Assembly (NCBI RefSeq): GCF_017551775.1
Contig: NZ_JAFZKX010000109.1
Location: 1-64,000 of the forward strand
Direction: 5' to 3'
From: Fibrobacter sp.
GTDB lineage: Bacteria; Fibrobacterota; Fibrobacteria; Fibrobacterales; Fibrobacteraceae
Length of the DNA: 64,000 nt
Under the pieces are notes generated by a model, which saw nothing but the letters and a program-made list of their open reading frames with translations, was not told the origin of the DNA and did not search any database. Both the position numbers and the translations under genes were made by a program. Shown one piece after another: positions 1 to 8,201 of this stretch (its first letter is position 1; every line of letters starts with the position of its first letter).

Positions 1-1
1 C

Positions 2-616
2 CCGGAACCGGACATGGTTCGTCTCGTGACTGACCCGGCCTTTGTGGAAGAAATCCGCCGCACGCTTCCGGAACTGCCGGATGCCCGCCGCAAGCGCTTC
101 ATGGACGACTTCGGTGTTTCCGAATACGACGCCCAGGTGCTGACCGAAGACCGCGACGTGAGCGAATGGTACGACACCGCCGCCAAGAACTGCAAGAACG
201 GCAAGGTGCTCGCCAACTGGGTGATTACTGAACTTTTGGCCAAGATGAAGGATCTCGAAGGTGGCCTCGCTGCCCTCAAGATCAAGCCGGAACAGCTCTG
301 CAAGCTCGTGAACCTCATCGCCGACAACACCATCAACGGCAAGATTGCAAAGACGGTCTTCGCCGAAATGTTCGAGACCGGCAAGGATCCCGAAGCTATC
401 GTGAAGGAGAAGGGCCTCGTGCAGGTGACCGACACCGGCGCTATTGAAGAAGTGGTCCGTGCCGTGTGCGCCGAAAACGCAGCCCAGTTTGCCGAATTCA
501 AGGCGGGCAAGGTCGCTCTGAAGGGCTTCCTCGTGGGTATGACCATGCGCAAGTCCGGCGGCAAGGCCAACCCGGGCCTCGTGAACCAGATTCTCGACAA
601 GCTCGCGAAGGAATAA
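2..616 (+). CDS. gatB: Asp/Glu-tRNA amidotransferase subunit B, C-terminal part
   Basis: This is the last 204 residues of GatB, the subunit of the GatCAB complex that amidates mischarged Asp-tRNA(Asn) or Glu-tRNA(Gln) using ammonia released by GatA. The frame is open to the window edge, so the catalytic kinase-like half lies outside. The fragment opens with PEPDMVRLV, typical of the end of the GatB cradle domain. It continues through the helical domain into the YqeY-like tail, with VGMTMRKSGGKANPGLV near the end as in other GatB proteins. GatA is encoded separately at 12635-14053 on the other strand, so the subunits are not in one operon here. The stop overlaps the next ATG by one base (TAATG). 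Confidence 0.93.
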   Translation, partial: PEPDMVRLVTDPAFVEEIRRTLPELPDARRKRFMDDFGVSEYDAQVLTEDRDVSEWYDTAAKNCKNGKVLANWVITELLAKMKDLEGGLAALKIKPEQLCKLVNLIADNTINGKIAKTVFAEMFETGKDPEAIVKEKGLVQVTDTGAIEEVVRAVCAENAAQFAEFKAGKVALKGFLVGMTMRKSGGKANPGLVNQILDKLAKE

Positions 617-978
617 TGGTCGCAATGAGGAACGGCATGATTGTATGTCATGGCGGACGCCGTTCCGCCATCGCCGTTCTCGTTTTATGCGTTTTATTGC
701 TTTTTGCAGTACCTTCTTTTGCGGCGGACGTTCCGAACAAGTGCGACAGTCTCAATGTGAGCACGTTGAACATGACGCAAGAAGAAATTGCGCAAGTTTG
801 CGGCATCGATTCGACAAAGCTTGCCGAGGGCCCGTCGCTACAGGAACTGAACGAAGAGAATCCCAAGTACATCAAGCGAGACTACAACCACAGGCAGCAG
901 GTCATTGTCGGCAGCGTGGTGATGTTTTGCGTGGCCTTGGCCATGGTCTTGATGAACAATTATAACCCGAAACGGTAG
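616..978 (+). CDS. Small exported/membrane protein of unknown function
   Basis: I do not recognise this 120-residue protein. It has a hydrophobic signal-like segment (about residues 15-36, ending PSFAAD) and a second transmembrane helix near the C-terminus (IVGSVVMFCVALAMVLM), followed by a short basic tail. The part between is polar, with two Cys. The start at 616 overlaps the gatB stop and has AAGGA a few bases upstream. An in-frame ATG at 625 is an equally reasonable start. Close coupling to gatB suggests co-transcription, not a shared function. A terminator hairpin follows at 1019-1048. Confidence 0.6.
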   Translation: MVAMRNGMIVCHGGRRSAIAVLVLCVLLLFAVPSFAADVPNKCDSLNVSTLNMTQEEIAQVCGIDSTKLAEGPSLQELNEENPKYIKRDYNHRQQVIVGSVVMFCVALAMVLMNNYNPKR

Positions 979-1018
979 TTTTTTACGGACAACTTAAATG
1001 CCGCTGTAGTTCGGCGGC

Positions 1019-1048
1019 GCCTCCTTGTTTTTTGAGGGGGCTTTTTTT
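1019..1048 (+). terminator. Rho-independent terminator
   Basis: An 8-bp stem with two G-U pairs (1019-1026 with 1034-1041) and a 7-nt loop is followed by seven T residues at 1042-1048. It closes the gatB unit and isolates the regulatory region of the next gene. Confidence 0.75.
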
Positions 1049-1052
1049 GTAT

Positions 1053-1184
1053 TATACATGATGTATAGTATTTATTTTAAAACTTAATTTTATTTATGAA
1101 AAATGTTGAATTTTTGCAAAAAACGTCTATTTTGTATAGTATTTTCTATTGACATTCGAAAAATAAGAACGTATATTAATATAC
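1053..1184 (+). promoter_or_regulatory. Promoter and operator-like palindromes before the TIGR02147 gene
   Basis: TTGACA at 1149-1154 and TATATT at 1172-1177 are 17 bp apart, a near-ideal housekeeping promoter. The -10 box is embedded in a perfect 14-bp palindrome, GTATATTAATATAC (1171-1184), which ends at the base before the ATG. A second palindrome, TATACAT-G-ATGTATA, lies at 1053-1067. The decamer GTATAGTATT occurs twice, at 1063-1072 and 1135-1144. There is no ribosome-binding site and the expected +1 falls at about 1184-1185, so the mRNA is probably leaderless. A dimeric repressor bound at 1171-1184 would block RNA polymerase; autoregulation by the downstream protein is inference. Confidence 0.75.
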
Positions 1185-2018
1185 ATGAAATCGATACTCG
1201 AATATAAGGACTACCACCTGTATATGCAGGACTATTATGAAGAACGCAAGCGTCAGGGTGCGTTCTCGTGGCGCGAGTTCTGTAAGAGTGCCGGGTTTTC
1301 TTCGCCTAATTTCTTGAAGCTTGTTTGCATGGGGGACAGTAAACTGGGCAAGCCGAAGGTTGAAAATGTCGCGAATGCCATGGGACTTGTCGGGTTCGAA
1401 AAAGATTATTTCCGCGCGCTTGTCGCGTTCGGCAATGCGAAGAAGGATTCCGACAAGAAGGCTGCCCTTGTCGAAATGGAAAAAATCGCAATGGAACACA
1501 AGGTGCGCGTCGTTGACGGTGATGCCTTCCAGTATTATGAATCTTGGAAGTACCCTGTCTTGAGGGAACTTATCCCGATGATGCCGGGTGCCAACCCCCG
1601 CGATATCGCCGATGTTTGCAAGGAGCACGTGTCGGCCGAAGAAGTCCGGGACGTTTTGAACTTCTTGGTCAAGGCCGGGTTCTTGAAGAAGAACGGCGAG
1701 AAGGTCTATTCGCAGACGGAGCAGACCGTCATCGGCTCGAAGGAGGCTTTGCCCATCGCTATCCGCGCCATGCACAAGGAAATGGCGAACATGGCGGCGC
1801 GTGCCGTCGACCGTTATTCTCCGAATGAACGCTACTTCACCGGGGTCACGCTTAGCGTGAATGAAGAAGCGAACAGGAGGATTATTGCGGAAATAGATGC
1901 CTGCTGCAAGAAGGTTCTCTCTATCGCGAATGAATATGTGGATCAGGATCAGGTTTGTCGAATTAATTTCCAATTTTTCCCTGTTACCGATAAGGTGAAG
2001 GAGACGTCCCATGCTTAG
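1185..2018 (+). CDS. TIGR02147 family protein, probable transcriptional regulator
   Basis: This 277-residue protein has the hallmarks of the Fibrobacter-enriched TIGR02147/DUF4423 family. It opens with YKDYHLYMQDYYEERKR, followed by a helix-turn-helix-like segment (FSWREFCKSAGFSSPNFLKL) and then KVENVANAMGL. A long helical region with a second winged-helix-like part follows (ISAEEV-type VSAEEVRDVLNFLVKAGFL, near residues 150-170). No signal peptide or membrane segment is present, so it should act in the cytoplasm. The gene starts directly at a promoter whose -10 lies in a perfect palindrome. Its last eight bases overlap the start of the first of four lipoproteins. A DNA-binding regulator of that operon is the best guess; family function is not established to my knowledge. 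Confidence 0.8.
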   Translation: MKSILEYKDYHLYMQDYYEERKRQGAFSWREFCKSAGFSSPNFLKLVCMGDSKLGKPKVENVANAMGLVGFEKDYFRALVAFGNAKKDSDKKAALVEMEKIAMEHKVRVVDGDAFQYYESWKYPVLRELIPMMPGANPRDIADVCKEHVSAEEVRDVLNFLVKAGFLKKNGEKVYSQTEQTVIGSKEALPIAIRAMHKEMANMAARAVDRYSPNERYFTGVTLSVNEEANRRIIAEIDACCKKVLSIANEYVDQDQVCRINFQFFPVTDKVKETSHA

Positions 2019-2733
2019 GATTCTTTTTCTTGCCATAGGCGCTATTTTTTCTGTATGCATGGTATCGTGTTCTGGCGATGATGTTGCTGGTGGGACAATC
2101 GATCCGAGTACCATTGCACTGGGTGAAAGTTCGTCTGGTAATGCAGATGTTGAAGAAATGAGCAGTTCGAGCTGTGAAAATTGCAATATCAATATAAGGC
2201 CGAATGACGACGAAAGTTCCTCGAGTCAGCGAGCCGATGCGGGAAGTAGCAGCTCGGGGGGCGACGAAAGAAACACTCCTATTCAGGAATCGTCTTCGTC
2301 GGCAACGGAACAATCCGATGTTATCGTGACGGCAAGAAATTTCTCTCTCGAGTGCTCGGTCGATGTCATCTACGTGGACCTGGCAGAGATTCCTGCGTCG
2401 GAAACGCCTTCCGTTTCTAAGGACGTACTGGCGCCTTACGCTTCCAAGTCTATCGCTGCGGATTCTGTCAATATTATGATAAGCGATTACTTTGCGATTC
2501 CATGTGGTGAGAGCGAGGCGGAAGCTTTTGTAAAACAAACCAATGAGCCGGGAAATGCCTCATTTGGTCTTGCTGGCGATACGCTGTACGTCGATGTTAC
2601 TCGGAGTAAGTCCATGACATATGGATGTGCGTGCGTGGCGCTGGTGAAATTTACGCTGGATGCTAACAATTCCGGCATACAATATACAGTATTTGAACAA
2701 ACAGAAGCGATTCCGCTGGAAGAGCTTGAATAA
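2011..2733 (+). CDS. Lipoprotein with Ser-rich linker, single Cys-repeat domain
   Basis: This is a 240-residue lipoprotein with signal peptide and lipobox MVSC at about residue 20. A low-complexity Ser/Asp linker (residues about 40-105, several SSSS runs) follows, then one C-terminal beta-rich domain. That domain shows the pattern C...GDTLYVDV...CAC...F...YTVFE, which recurs in the next two genes. A good AAGGAG lies 7 nt before the ATG, and the start overlaps the end of the TIGR02147 gene, so translation is probably coupled. Mature protein should be anchored in the outer or inner membrane by its lipid. Function is unknown. Confidence 0.75.
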   Translation: MLRILFLAIGAIFSVCMVSCSGDDVAGGTIDPSTIALGESSSGNADVEEMSSSSCENCNINIRPNDDESSSSQRADAGSSSSGGDERNTPIQESSSSATEQSDVIVTARNFSLECSVDVIYVDLAEIPASETPSVSKDVLAPYASKSIAADSVNIMISDYFAIPCGESEAEAFVKQTNEPGNASFGLAGDTLYVDVTRSKSMTYGCACVALVKFTLDANNSGIQYTVFEQTEAIPLEELE

Positions 2734-2743
2734 GGAGGCTAAC

Positions 2744-4174
2744 ATGAAAAAGATACTTGCTACAGCTGCGGCTCTGTCGCTCATGCTCATTGCTTGCGGA
2801 GATGATTCGCCCGCGAGTGCCGGCGGCCTGGGCTCGGGAGGAATAATTCAGAGAACGGTTGTTTCTCATTCAGGAAAGTGCACTTCTCCTTATGACTTCG
2901 CACTGAAAAAGGAACAAGTCTCGGAAGAACTGCCCAAGGCGTACTTGAATCATGGCGAAGGCGGTTACGAGATACTGATTCAGGATGTGACTGAAAATTG
3001 CGGCATGATGGGGAATTGGATGGCTGAACGTGAAGGCGATACCTTGCGCATTTGGCTTGCTGTGGATTCTTCGATGAACGTGACGGATTGTATCTGCACG
3101 ATGGATCGTTGGTTTGATATTTCGGCTGATGATGCTGATGTCAAATACTTCGAGTATTCTGGAGATGTTTATCAGGTGGTGCTTGGCCCGGCTCCAGCCA
3201 AACAGTCTTCCTCCAGTGTAGCCGAATCTTCGTCGAGTGATACGGAGTCTTCCTCTTCGTTTGCGCTCCCGGTTGAATCGTCTTCGTCGGTGGTTGTAGC
3301 TGGGGATTTGCACCACATAATTACGGATGCCAACGGACAATGCGGTGCGAATAGTAGAAGTAGCGATCCCCTGGTGGATGCAAACGTGGACTATCCCTCT
3401 TTAGATACGGTTCGCGTTCGTGAAGCGGCTATCCCTCCGGTTGCCTATCGCTATGTCGGTACCGAAAGGACGGGCTTTACCATCGAAAACCTTTCGATTA
3501 CCTGCGGCCTTGTTGTCGATACCCTGGATGTCAATGTTTCGGGCGACACGGTTTACGTGAATGCGACTTTCGACCGCACGAATGCGCAGAGGTGCATTTG
3601 CAATTTCAAGATTGAGTTTGCCGTGGAAAACGACCCGGCCTACTCGCATGCGACGGTCCTCGTCTTTGACGAAAATCCCGATTACGAAGGTAATGAACCG
3701 GACATTCTGCCGATTGTCGATATGGACGTGGTTTCCATTGAAGAGGTTGTGGGCACCAAGCAGGCGAAGGACATCAACCTTATGTGCAAGAACGATCGCC
3801 AGACGACCAACGCGCCTGTGATGGCGAGCGATGCGCTGCTCCCGGGAAAGATCGATACTACGGAGAAGGTTACTGTTGCGGGCCGTGTGGTCGGTGACGA
3901 CGGGTTCGATACCATCATTATTCCTGAAGTGATGATGCCTTGCGAAATCGTTTTTGAAAAGTTTGATGTCCATGCGTCCAACGGAACGCTGTATGTCGAA
4001 CCGAAAGTGGATCCAGATAGCCCGATAACCAATTGCATCTGCCCGACACGTGTTACCTTCAAGATAGAGCATAACGAGGCGTTCTCCAATACGAATTATC
4101 TCGTCTTTGACGGGGGAGAGCCGATGCCCTTGAAGAATGGTGTCGTCGTGGATGCATCTGTTCTTGATAACTGA
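2744..4174 (+). CDS. Lipoprotein with one N-terminal module and two Cys-repeat domains
   Basis: This 476-residue lipoprotein (MKKILATAAALSLMLIACG) starts at the ATG with AAGGAGG five bases upstream. The longer open frame beginning at 2660 is overlap with the previous gene. Residues about 45-145 form a module also found in the next two proteins (GKC...EGGYEILI...C...GDTLRIW...CIC...FDISADDADVKYFE...YQVVLGP). After a Ser-rich linker come two copies of the C...DTLDV/GTLYV...CIC domain seen in the previous gene. The repeated spacing of one Cys followed by CxC suggests a disulfide pattern. Surface location is inferred from the lipobox; ligand unknown. Confidence 0.75.
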   Translation: MKKILATAAALSLMLIACGDDSPASAGGLGSGGIIQRTVVSHSGKCTSPYDFALKKEQVSEELPKAYLNHGEGGYEILIQDVTENCGMMGNWMAEREGDTLRIWLAVDSSMNVTDCICTMDRWFDISADDADVKYFEYSGDVYQVVLGPAPAKQSSSSVAESSSSDTESSSSFALPVESSSSVVVAGDLHHIITDANGQCGANSRSSDPLVDANVDYPSLDTVRVREAAIPPVAYRYVGTERTGFTIENLSITCGLVVDTLDVNVSGDTVYVNATFDRTNAQRCICNFKIEFAVENDPAYSHATVLVFDENPDYEGNEPDILPIVDMDVVSIEEVVGTKQAKDINLMCKNDRQTTNAPVMASDALLPGKIDTTEKVTVAGRVVGDDGFDTIIIPEVMMPCEIVFEKFDVHASNGTLYVEPKVDPDSPITNCICPTRVTFKIEHNEAFSNTNYLVFDGGEPMPLKNGVVVDASVLDN

Positions 4175-4206
4175 TGTTTGACTTTAACTGAAGAAGGAAA
4201 ATGAAT

Positions 4207-5601
4207 ATGAGAAAGATTTTTGCATGTGCTACCGCTTTGTCGCTTATGCTTGTCGCCTGTGGGGACGATGCCTCTTCGACATCGCCTAAACAGTCGACCG
4301 GAGGGGAAAAGAAAACGAATGCGGCGAGCAGTTACCATCCTGGAGAGTGTCTTACCGAGATTGCTTGCGCAAAGAATGAGGACGGAAAGGCCTACCTGAT
4401 TTCTGGAGAAAACGGTGGCTATCAATTGGTTGTCCAGTTGGTGCCGTTCCCGCGCAGCGCTTGGATTGAAGGCGATTTCTTCTCTGAACGTTCTGGAGAT
4501 ACCTTGTATGTCTGGGATGAAAAGAAATATTCAGATGAAACCATAGCGATGCAGCAACCTTGCGTTGCAGACCTCGTGTTTGATATTTCTGCGGAAGATG
4601 CGGATATCAAGTTCTTTAAACACTTTGACGATGTTTACGAGGTGGTACCCGGTCCGGTAGCGAAATACGATATCGTATGCAATATAGAGTCTTCTTCGGG
4701 CATGAATAATCCTGCCTCGAGCGGGTCGGTCGAATCGTCCAGTTCGCAGGGCACGTCTTCTGCGGTACAGCCGGGTTCTTCGTCTAGCGTGACGCCGCCG
4801 AGTTCATCTTCGCGCCAGGTTTACAACGGCCCTGTGCCGCTGAAAAGTATCACGGCGACTTGTCAAGATAAGGACATGACGGATGTTCCGGTTGTACCTC
4901 CGTCACCTACGGCATATCTCAGCGTCTCCAACAGCTTTGCGCAAATTGACTTGTTCAATGTCAATCTGACGTATGCTTGCGATTCCGCATCGCAGATGGC
5001 TTTCTGGGATAGTCTGAAGGCGGACAATACCGTGGCATCGGTTATCGGGGATACGCTCTTCGTGAACTTCAAGCGCTTCGACGAGAAGGGCGTGGAGTAC
5101 AAGTGCGGATGCACGGCCAAAGTGGAATTTACGTTTGACGAGCAATATGCCGGCTTTGGCTACACGGCGTTCGAGAACAACAGGCCTCCGCTTGAACTGG
5201 GGCATAGACTGGTCAACCAGCCGGATCCGAGCTACCAGAAGATTGAAAAGGCCGATGCGAAGTGCGTCAACAATGACCCGACGGAAGATCCGCTGACCGA
5301 TGCCGCAATCCCTCCCGTGGCGCATATGCATGTGAACGGCGATTCGGCGCAGATTGTTATTGAAAGCGTTGAGGTTGTCTGCGGAACGGAAATCGAGAGC
5401 GTCGAGGTTCAGGTAAGGGACGGTATGCTTTATGTGACGCCGTATTACGATCCTGCGAGTAGGCTGGCGGATTGCATCTGCTCGACGAAGATTAGCTTCA
5501 ACGTGAAGGCGCTGGACCTGTATAAAGAGGCCACCTTGCTGGTCTATGACGATGGTAGCGGCTTTAATCTCAGCAACAAGATGCGTCTGATTGTAGAATA
5601 A
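4207..5601 (+). CDS. Lipoprotein paralog with N-terminal module and two Cys-repeat domains
   Basis: This is a paralog of the preceding gene with the same layout. The signal peptide has lipobox LVACG. The first module (residues about 40-155) contains GGYQLVVQ, SERSGDTLYVWD and FDISAEDADIKFFK. A Ser/Pro linker (about 160-205) precedes two repeats ending in CGCTAKVEFTFD and CICSTKISFNV. I chose ATG 4207 (MRKIF) over 4201 because AAGGA at 4194-4198 is 8 nt from the former and only 2 nt from the latter. It lies 32 bp behind the previous gene, in the same operon. Function is unknown; tandem paralogy suggests diversification of a surface module. Confidence 0.73.
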   Translation: MRKIFACATALSLMLVACGDDASSTSPKQSTGGEKKTNAASSYHPGECLTEIACAKNEDGKAYLISGENGGYQLVVQLVPFPRSAWIEGDFFSERSGDTLYVWDEKKYSDETIAMQQPCVADLVFDISAEDADIKFFKHFDDVYEVVPGPVAKYDIVCNIESSSGMNNPASSGSVESSSSQGTSSAVQPGSSSSVTPPSSSSRQVYNGPVPLKSITATCQDKDMTDVPVVPPSPTAYLSVSNSFAQIDLFNVNLTYACDSASQMAFWDSLKADNTVASVIGDTLFVNFKRFDEKGVEYKCGCTAKVEFTFDEQYAGFGYTAFENNRPPLELGHRLVNQPDPSYQKIEKADAKCVNNDPTEDPLTDAAIPPVAHMHVNGDSAQIVIESVEVVCGTEIESVEVQVRDGMLYVTPYYDPASRLADCICSTKISFNVKALDLYKEATLLVYDDGSGFNLSNKMRLIVE

Positions 5602-5652
5602 TTACATTTTAATCGGGCGGACGAAAACAAGGCCGCATTTCAGGAGGTAAAT

Positions 5653-6777
5653 ATGAAAAAGATTTTTGCTCTTGCGGCGGCCTTTGCTTTCTTGCTCTTG
5701 CCGCTCTCGTTCATGGCCTGCGGTGGCGATTCGCCGGCGGATGCCGATGGGAAGAAGGTAAATGGGGAGGGGAGTCTCCATGTCGGAGAGTGCGATTATT
5801 CTGAAAATTATTGCTCGTGGGAAAAGAATGCGTTCATATTGCAAAGCGATGAGGGCGGCTATCAGGTACTTCTCAAGGGAATACAGGTAACATCCATTAG
5901 GATTGATGGCGATTATTTCTCCGAACGTTCTGGGGATACCTTGCATGTGTGGGATGATGTCGAAAGGGTTGACGAGATAAAGATAACGCTGGATTGCCCT
6001 GTTGAAGCCAAGTTCGATATATCCGCGGCAGATGCTGATATCAAGTATTTCAAGTTCCATAGTGATGTCTATAAGATTCTGCCCGTTGATTCGAGCTATG
6101 AAAACTCATCTTGCCATGTTGATACGAGCGCTTTGGAGAAATCTTCTTCCTCTGGCCAGGATGTAGAGTCTTCTTCAAGTGTGGGTGAGGTGCCTTCTTC
6201 TAGCCAAGATGTTGAGCCCTCTTCCTCTGACGGGGATGTGGAACAGTCCTCTTCGAGCGTTCCACCGCAACAGTCTTCTTCAAGCGTACCGCCGGAACAG
6301 TCTTCCTCGAGTGTACCGCCGGAGCAGTCTTCTTCGAGTGTCCCACCGCAACAATCATCTTCGAGCGTACTGCCGGGAGATTATTCACCCCGCGATACGA
6401 TAAAAATGAGCTTCAAGAACTGTTACGAAAGTCCTTACAACAGGCCGGCCCCGTTGAATAAACCGGCCTTGCTGAAAGAGGCTGCGGAAGATTTTCCGCT
6501 GGCGTACCTCTATCACGAAGGCGACAAGTACCAGCTGATGATTCCGAAGGTTCGTGACTACTGCGGTTTCGAAAAGGTGATGATGGACGTGGGGCGTTCT
6601 GGTGACACGCTGAAGCTCGATATCGTGGCGATGATCGCGACGGCATGCTTGTGCACGAGCGACCATTGGTTCGATATTGAGGAGAGGGATGCTGACATCA
6701 AGTTCTTTGCTCTCAAGCTTTACCAGAAAAAACTGCAGGTGTATGAAGTGGTTCCCGGCCCCGCACCGGAAGAGTAA
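5653..6777 (+). CDS. Lipoprotein paralog with two copies of the GGYQ module and a repeat linker
   Basis: This 374-residue lipoprotein (lipobox FMACG) has AGGAGG 5 nt before the ATG. It carries two copies of the module found once in the two preceding proteins. The first, residues about 35-155, contains SERSGDTLHVWD and FDISAADADIKYFK. The second, about 255-372, contains GRSGDTLKLDI, CLCTSDHWFDIE and ADIKFFA. Between them is a linker of five near-identical 9-residue units (SSSSVPPxQ) encoded by 27-bp tandem repeats at 6241-6375. It is the last gene of the TIGR02147 operon and is followed by a strong terminator. Unlike its neighbours it has two copies of the first module and none of the second domain. 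Confidence 0.75.
   Translation: MKKIFALAAAFAFLLLPLSFMACGGDSPADADGKKVNGEGSLHVGECDYSENYCSWEKNAFILQSDEGGYQVLLKGIQVTSIRIDGDYFSERSGDTLHVWDDVERVDEIKITLDCPVEAKFDISAADADIKYFKFHSDVYKILPVDSSYENSSCHVDTSALEKSSSSGQDVESSSSVGEVPSSSQDVEPSSSDGDVEQSSSSVPPQQSSSSVPPEQSSSSVPPEQSSSSVPPQQSSSSVLPGDYSPRDTIKMSFKNCYESPYNRPAPLNKPALLKEAAEDFPLAYLYHEGDKYQLMIPKVRDYCGFEKVMMDVGRSGDTLKLDIVAMIATACLCTSDHWFDIEERDADIKFFALKLYQKKLQVYEVVPGPAPEE
6241..6375 (+). repeat. Five 27-bp tandem repeats in coding sequence
   Basis: Units start at 6241, 6268, 6295, 6322 and 6349. Each encodes (E/Q)QSSSSVPP-type linker residues and they differ only at a few, mostly silent, positions. The number of units is likely to vary between strains by slippage without breaking the frame. 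Confidence 0.85.
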
Positions 6778-6800
6778 ATCGCCTTGAATTTTTTAAAACC

Positions 6801-6825
6801 AAAGGAGGCCCGGCCTCCTTTTTTT
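6801..6825 (+). terminator. Rho-independent terminator after the lipoprotein operon
   Basis: A perfect 9-bp stem (AAAGGAGGC with GCCTCCTTT) has a 3-nt loop and runs into seven T residues. The T run leads directly into TATATT at 6825-6830, the likely -10 box of the next gene, so terminator and promoter are fused. Confidence 0.9.
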
Positions 6826-6837
6826 ATATTTGGGATC

Positions 6838-7572
6838 ATGAAGTACACAGACGAAGCAAAACAGAATTTCAAGGCTCTCTCCAACAACCCTTATCCGGGA
6901 CGCGGCATCGTACTCGGCGAAAGCGCCGACGGCAAGTCCTACGTGCAGGTCTACTGGATCATGGGCCGTAGTGTCAACAGCCGCAACCGCGTTTTCGAAA
7001 TCGAAGCCAAGACCGGCTTCATGAAGACGAAGGCTTTTGACGAATCCAAGCTCACCGACCCGCACCTGATTATCTACTACCCGGCCCGCCACACGGCCGA
7101 CGTCCAGATCATTACGAACGGTGACCAGACCGACACCATTTACGACGCCATCAAGCTCGGCGGCACCTTCGAGAGCGCCCTCCGCACGCGCCAGTACGAA
7201 GACGACGCCCCGAACTTCACACCGCGCATTTCCGGCATCCACTACAAGAATGCTGAACCTGCCGTGTACAAGCTTTCCATCCTCAAGAGCCGTAACAACA
7301 GCGAAGAAGCCGGCTGCGAACGCATGACGTTTGAATACGAAAAGGCCCTGCCGGGTCTCGGCCACTTCATCAGCACCTACGAAACTGACGGTAGCCCGAT
7401 TCCCTCTTTCAACGGTTTCCCGAAACTGATGCCGATCTTCGACAACGCCGAAGACACGCTCAAGAAGTACTGGGCCGCCCTGAACAAGGACAACAAGGTC
7501 TCCCTGATGGTCAAGTGGATTGACAAGAAGACATTCAAGGCCAAGACCCTGATTGTGAATAAAAATAAATAG
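6838..7572 (+). CDS. IMP cyclohydrolase-like protein (PurO-type)
   Basis: This 244-residue protein matches the archaeal-type IMP cyclohydrolase family, which closes the ring of FAICAR to IMP in the last step of purine synthesis. Seen motifs are NPYPGRGIVLG (about residues 16-26), the substrate-site stretch YWIMGRSVNSRNRVF (about 39-53) and LGGTFESALRTRQYEDDAPNFTPRISG in pieces across 110-140. The longer frame from 6784 would read through the terminator, and the real start at 6838 has no ribosome-binding site. TATATT lies 7 nt upstream, so the mRNA is probably leaderless. Most bacteria use PurH for this step. Whether a PurH also exists in this genome cannot be seen here. Confidence 0.85.
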   Translation: MKYTDEAKQNFKALSNNPYPGRGIVLGESADGKSYVQVYWIMGRSVNSRNRVFEIEAKTGFMKTKAFDESKLTDPHLIIYYPARHTADVQIITNGDQTDTIYDAIKLGGTFESALRTRQYEDDAPNFTPRISGIHYKNAEPAVYKLSILKSRNNSEEAGCERMTFEYEKALPGLGHFISTYETDGSPIPSFNGFPKLMPIFDNAEDTLKKYWAALNKDNKVSLMVKWIDKKTFKAKTLIVNKNK

Positions 7573-7573
7573 T

Positions 7574-8131
7574 TTATTCTAAATCGAGTTCGTTTTGGAT
7601 GGCGCCTTCCATGCACAGGAGGCGCCTTTTCAAATCGGTACCGAGGGCGTAACCGCCAATCTTGCCGCGGCTCGTGACCACGCGGTGGCAGGGGATGATG
7701 ACCTGCAGCGGGTTGTTGTGCAGGGCGTTTCCGACGGCGCGCTCCGCTTTCGGGTGACCGATGGCCTCGGCGACCTGCTTGTATGTCCATGTCTTGCCGT
7801 AGGGAATGTTCCTGACGGCCTCGAATACCTGGATTTGAAAGTCCGTGCCCGGAATCTGGATGGGCACGCTGAATTCCTGCAGTTTGCCCGCGAGGTAGAG
7901 GTTCAGTTCCTGCACTGCGGTGCGGTAAGTCTTTACTGCGGCGCCCTTCAGGGCGGAATCTTGTTCTGCGGCGGCGTAGGCGCAGGCTTTTACCGAACTC
8001 GGGACGATTGCGGAATCTTCTGCACCCGCAAACTGCAGGCCACAAAGGAAGCGCCCTTCGAACGAAAAGGTCCATTGCCCCCACATGTTGCGGTGGCAGA
8101 CTGTTTGAATGCCTTTAACCTGCTTTGCCAT
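7574..8131 (-). CDS. ogt: Methylated-DNA-protein-cysteine methyltransferase
   Basis: This suicide DNA repair enzyme removes alkyl groups from O6-alkylguanine onto its own Cys. The active site IPCHRVV lies at about residues 142-148, followed by GKIGGYALGTDLKRRLL, and the HTH-type NPYG-equivalent (IPYGKTWTYKQVAEAIG) precedes it. Length (185 aa) fits the Ogt/MGMT family. The gene is convergent with the IMP cyclohydrolase with one base between stops. TATATT lies 6 nt upstream of the ATG on the minus strand, with no ribosome-binding site, so it is another likely leaderless gene. Confidence 0.93.
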   Translation of the reverse strand: MAKQVKGIQTVCHRNMWGQWTFSFEGRFLCGLQFAGAEDSAIVPSSVKACAYAAAEQDSALKGAAVKTYRTAVQELNLYLAGKLQEFSVPIQIPGTDFQIQVFEAVRNIPYGKTWTYKQVAEAIGHPKAERAVGNALHNNPLQVIIPCHRVVTSRGKIGGYALGTDLKRRLLCMEGAIQNELDLE

Positions 8132-8201
8132 GACGTAAATATATACATTTTTTATACTTTATATTCAGATTATTGCGCAGAATATCGTAAGGAGAAAAAA
8201 C

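Noticed and set aside
616-978. Start at 466 for the small membrane protein
   Set aside because: Residues before 616 are an out-of-frame reading of gatB with Arg-rich composition; the signal-like segment starts after 616.
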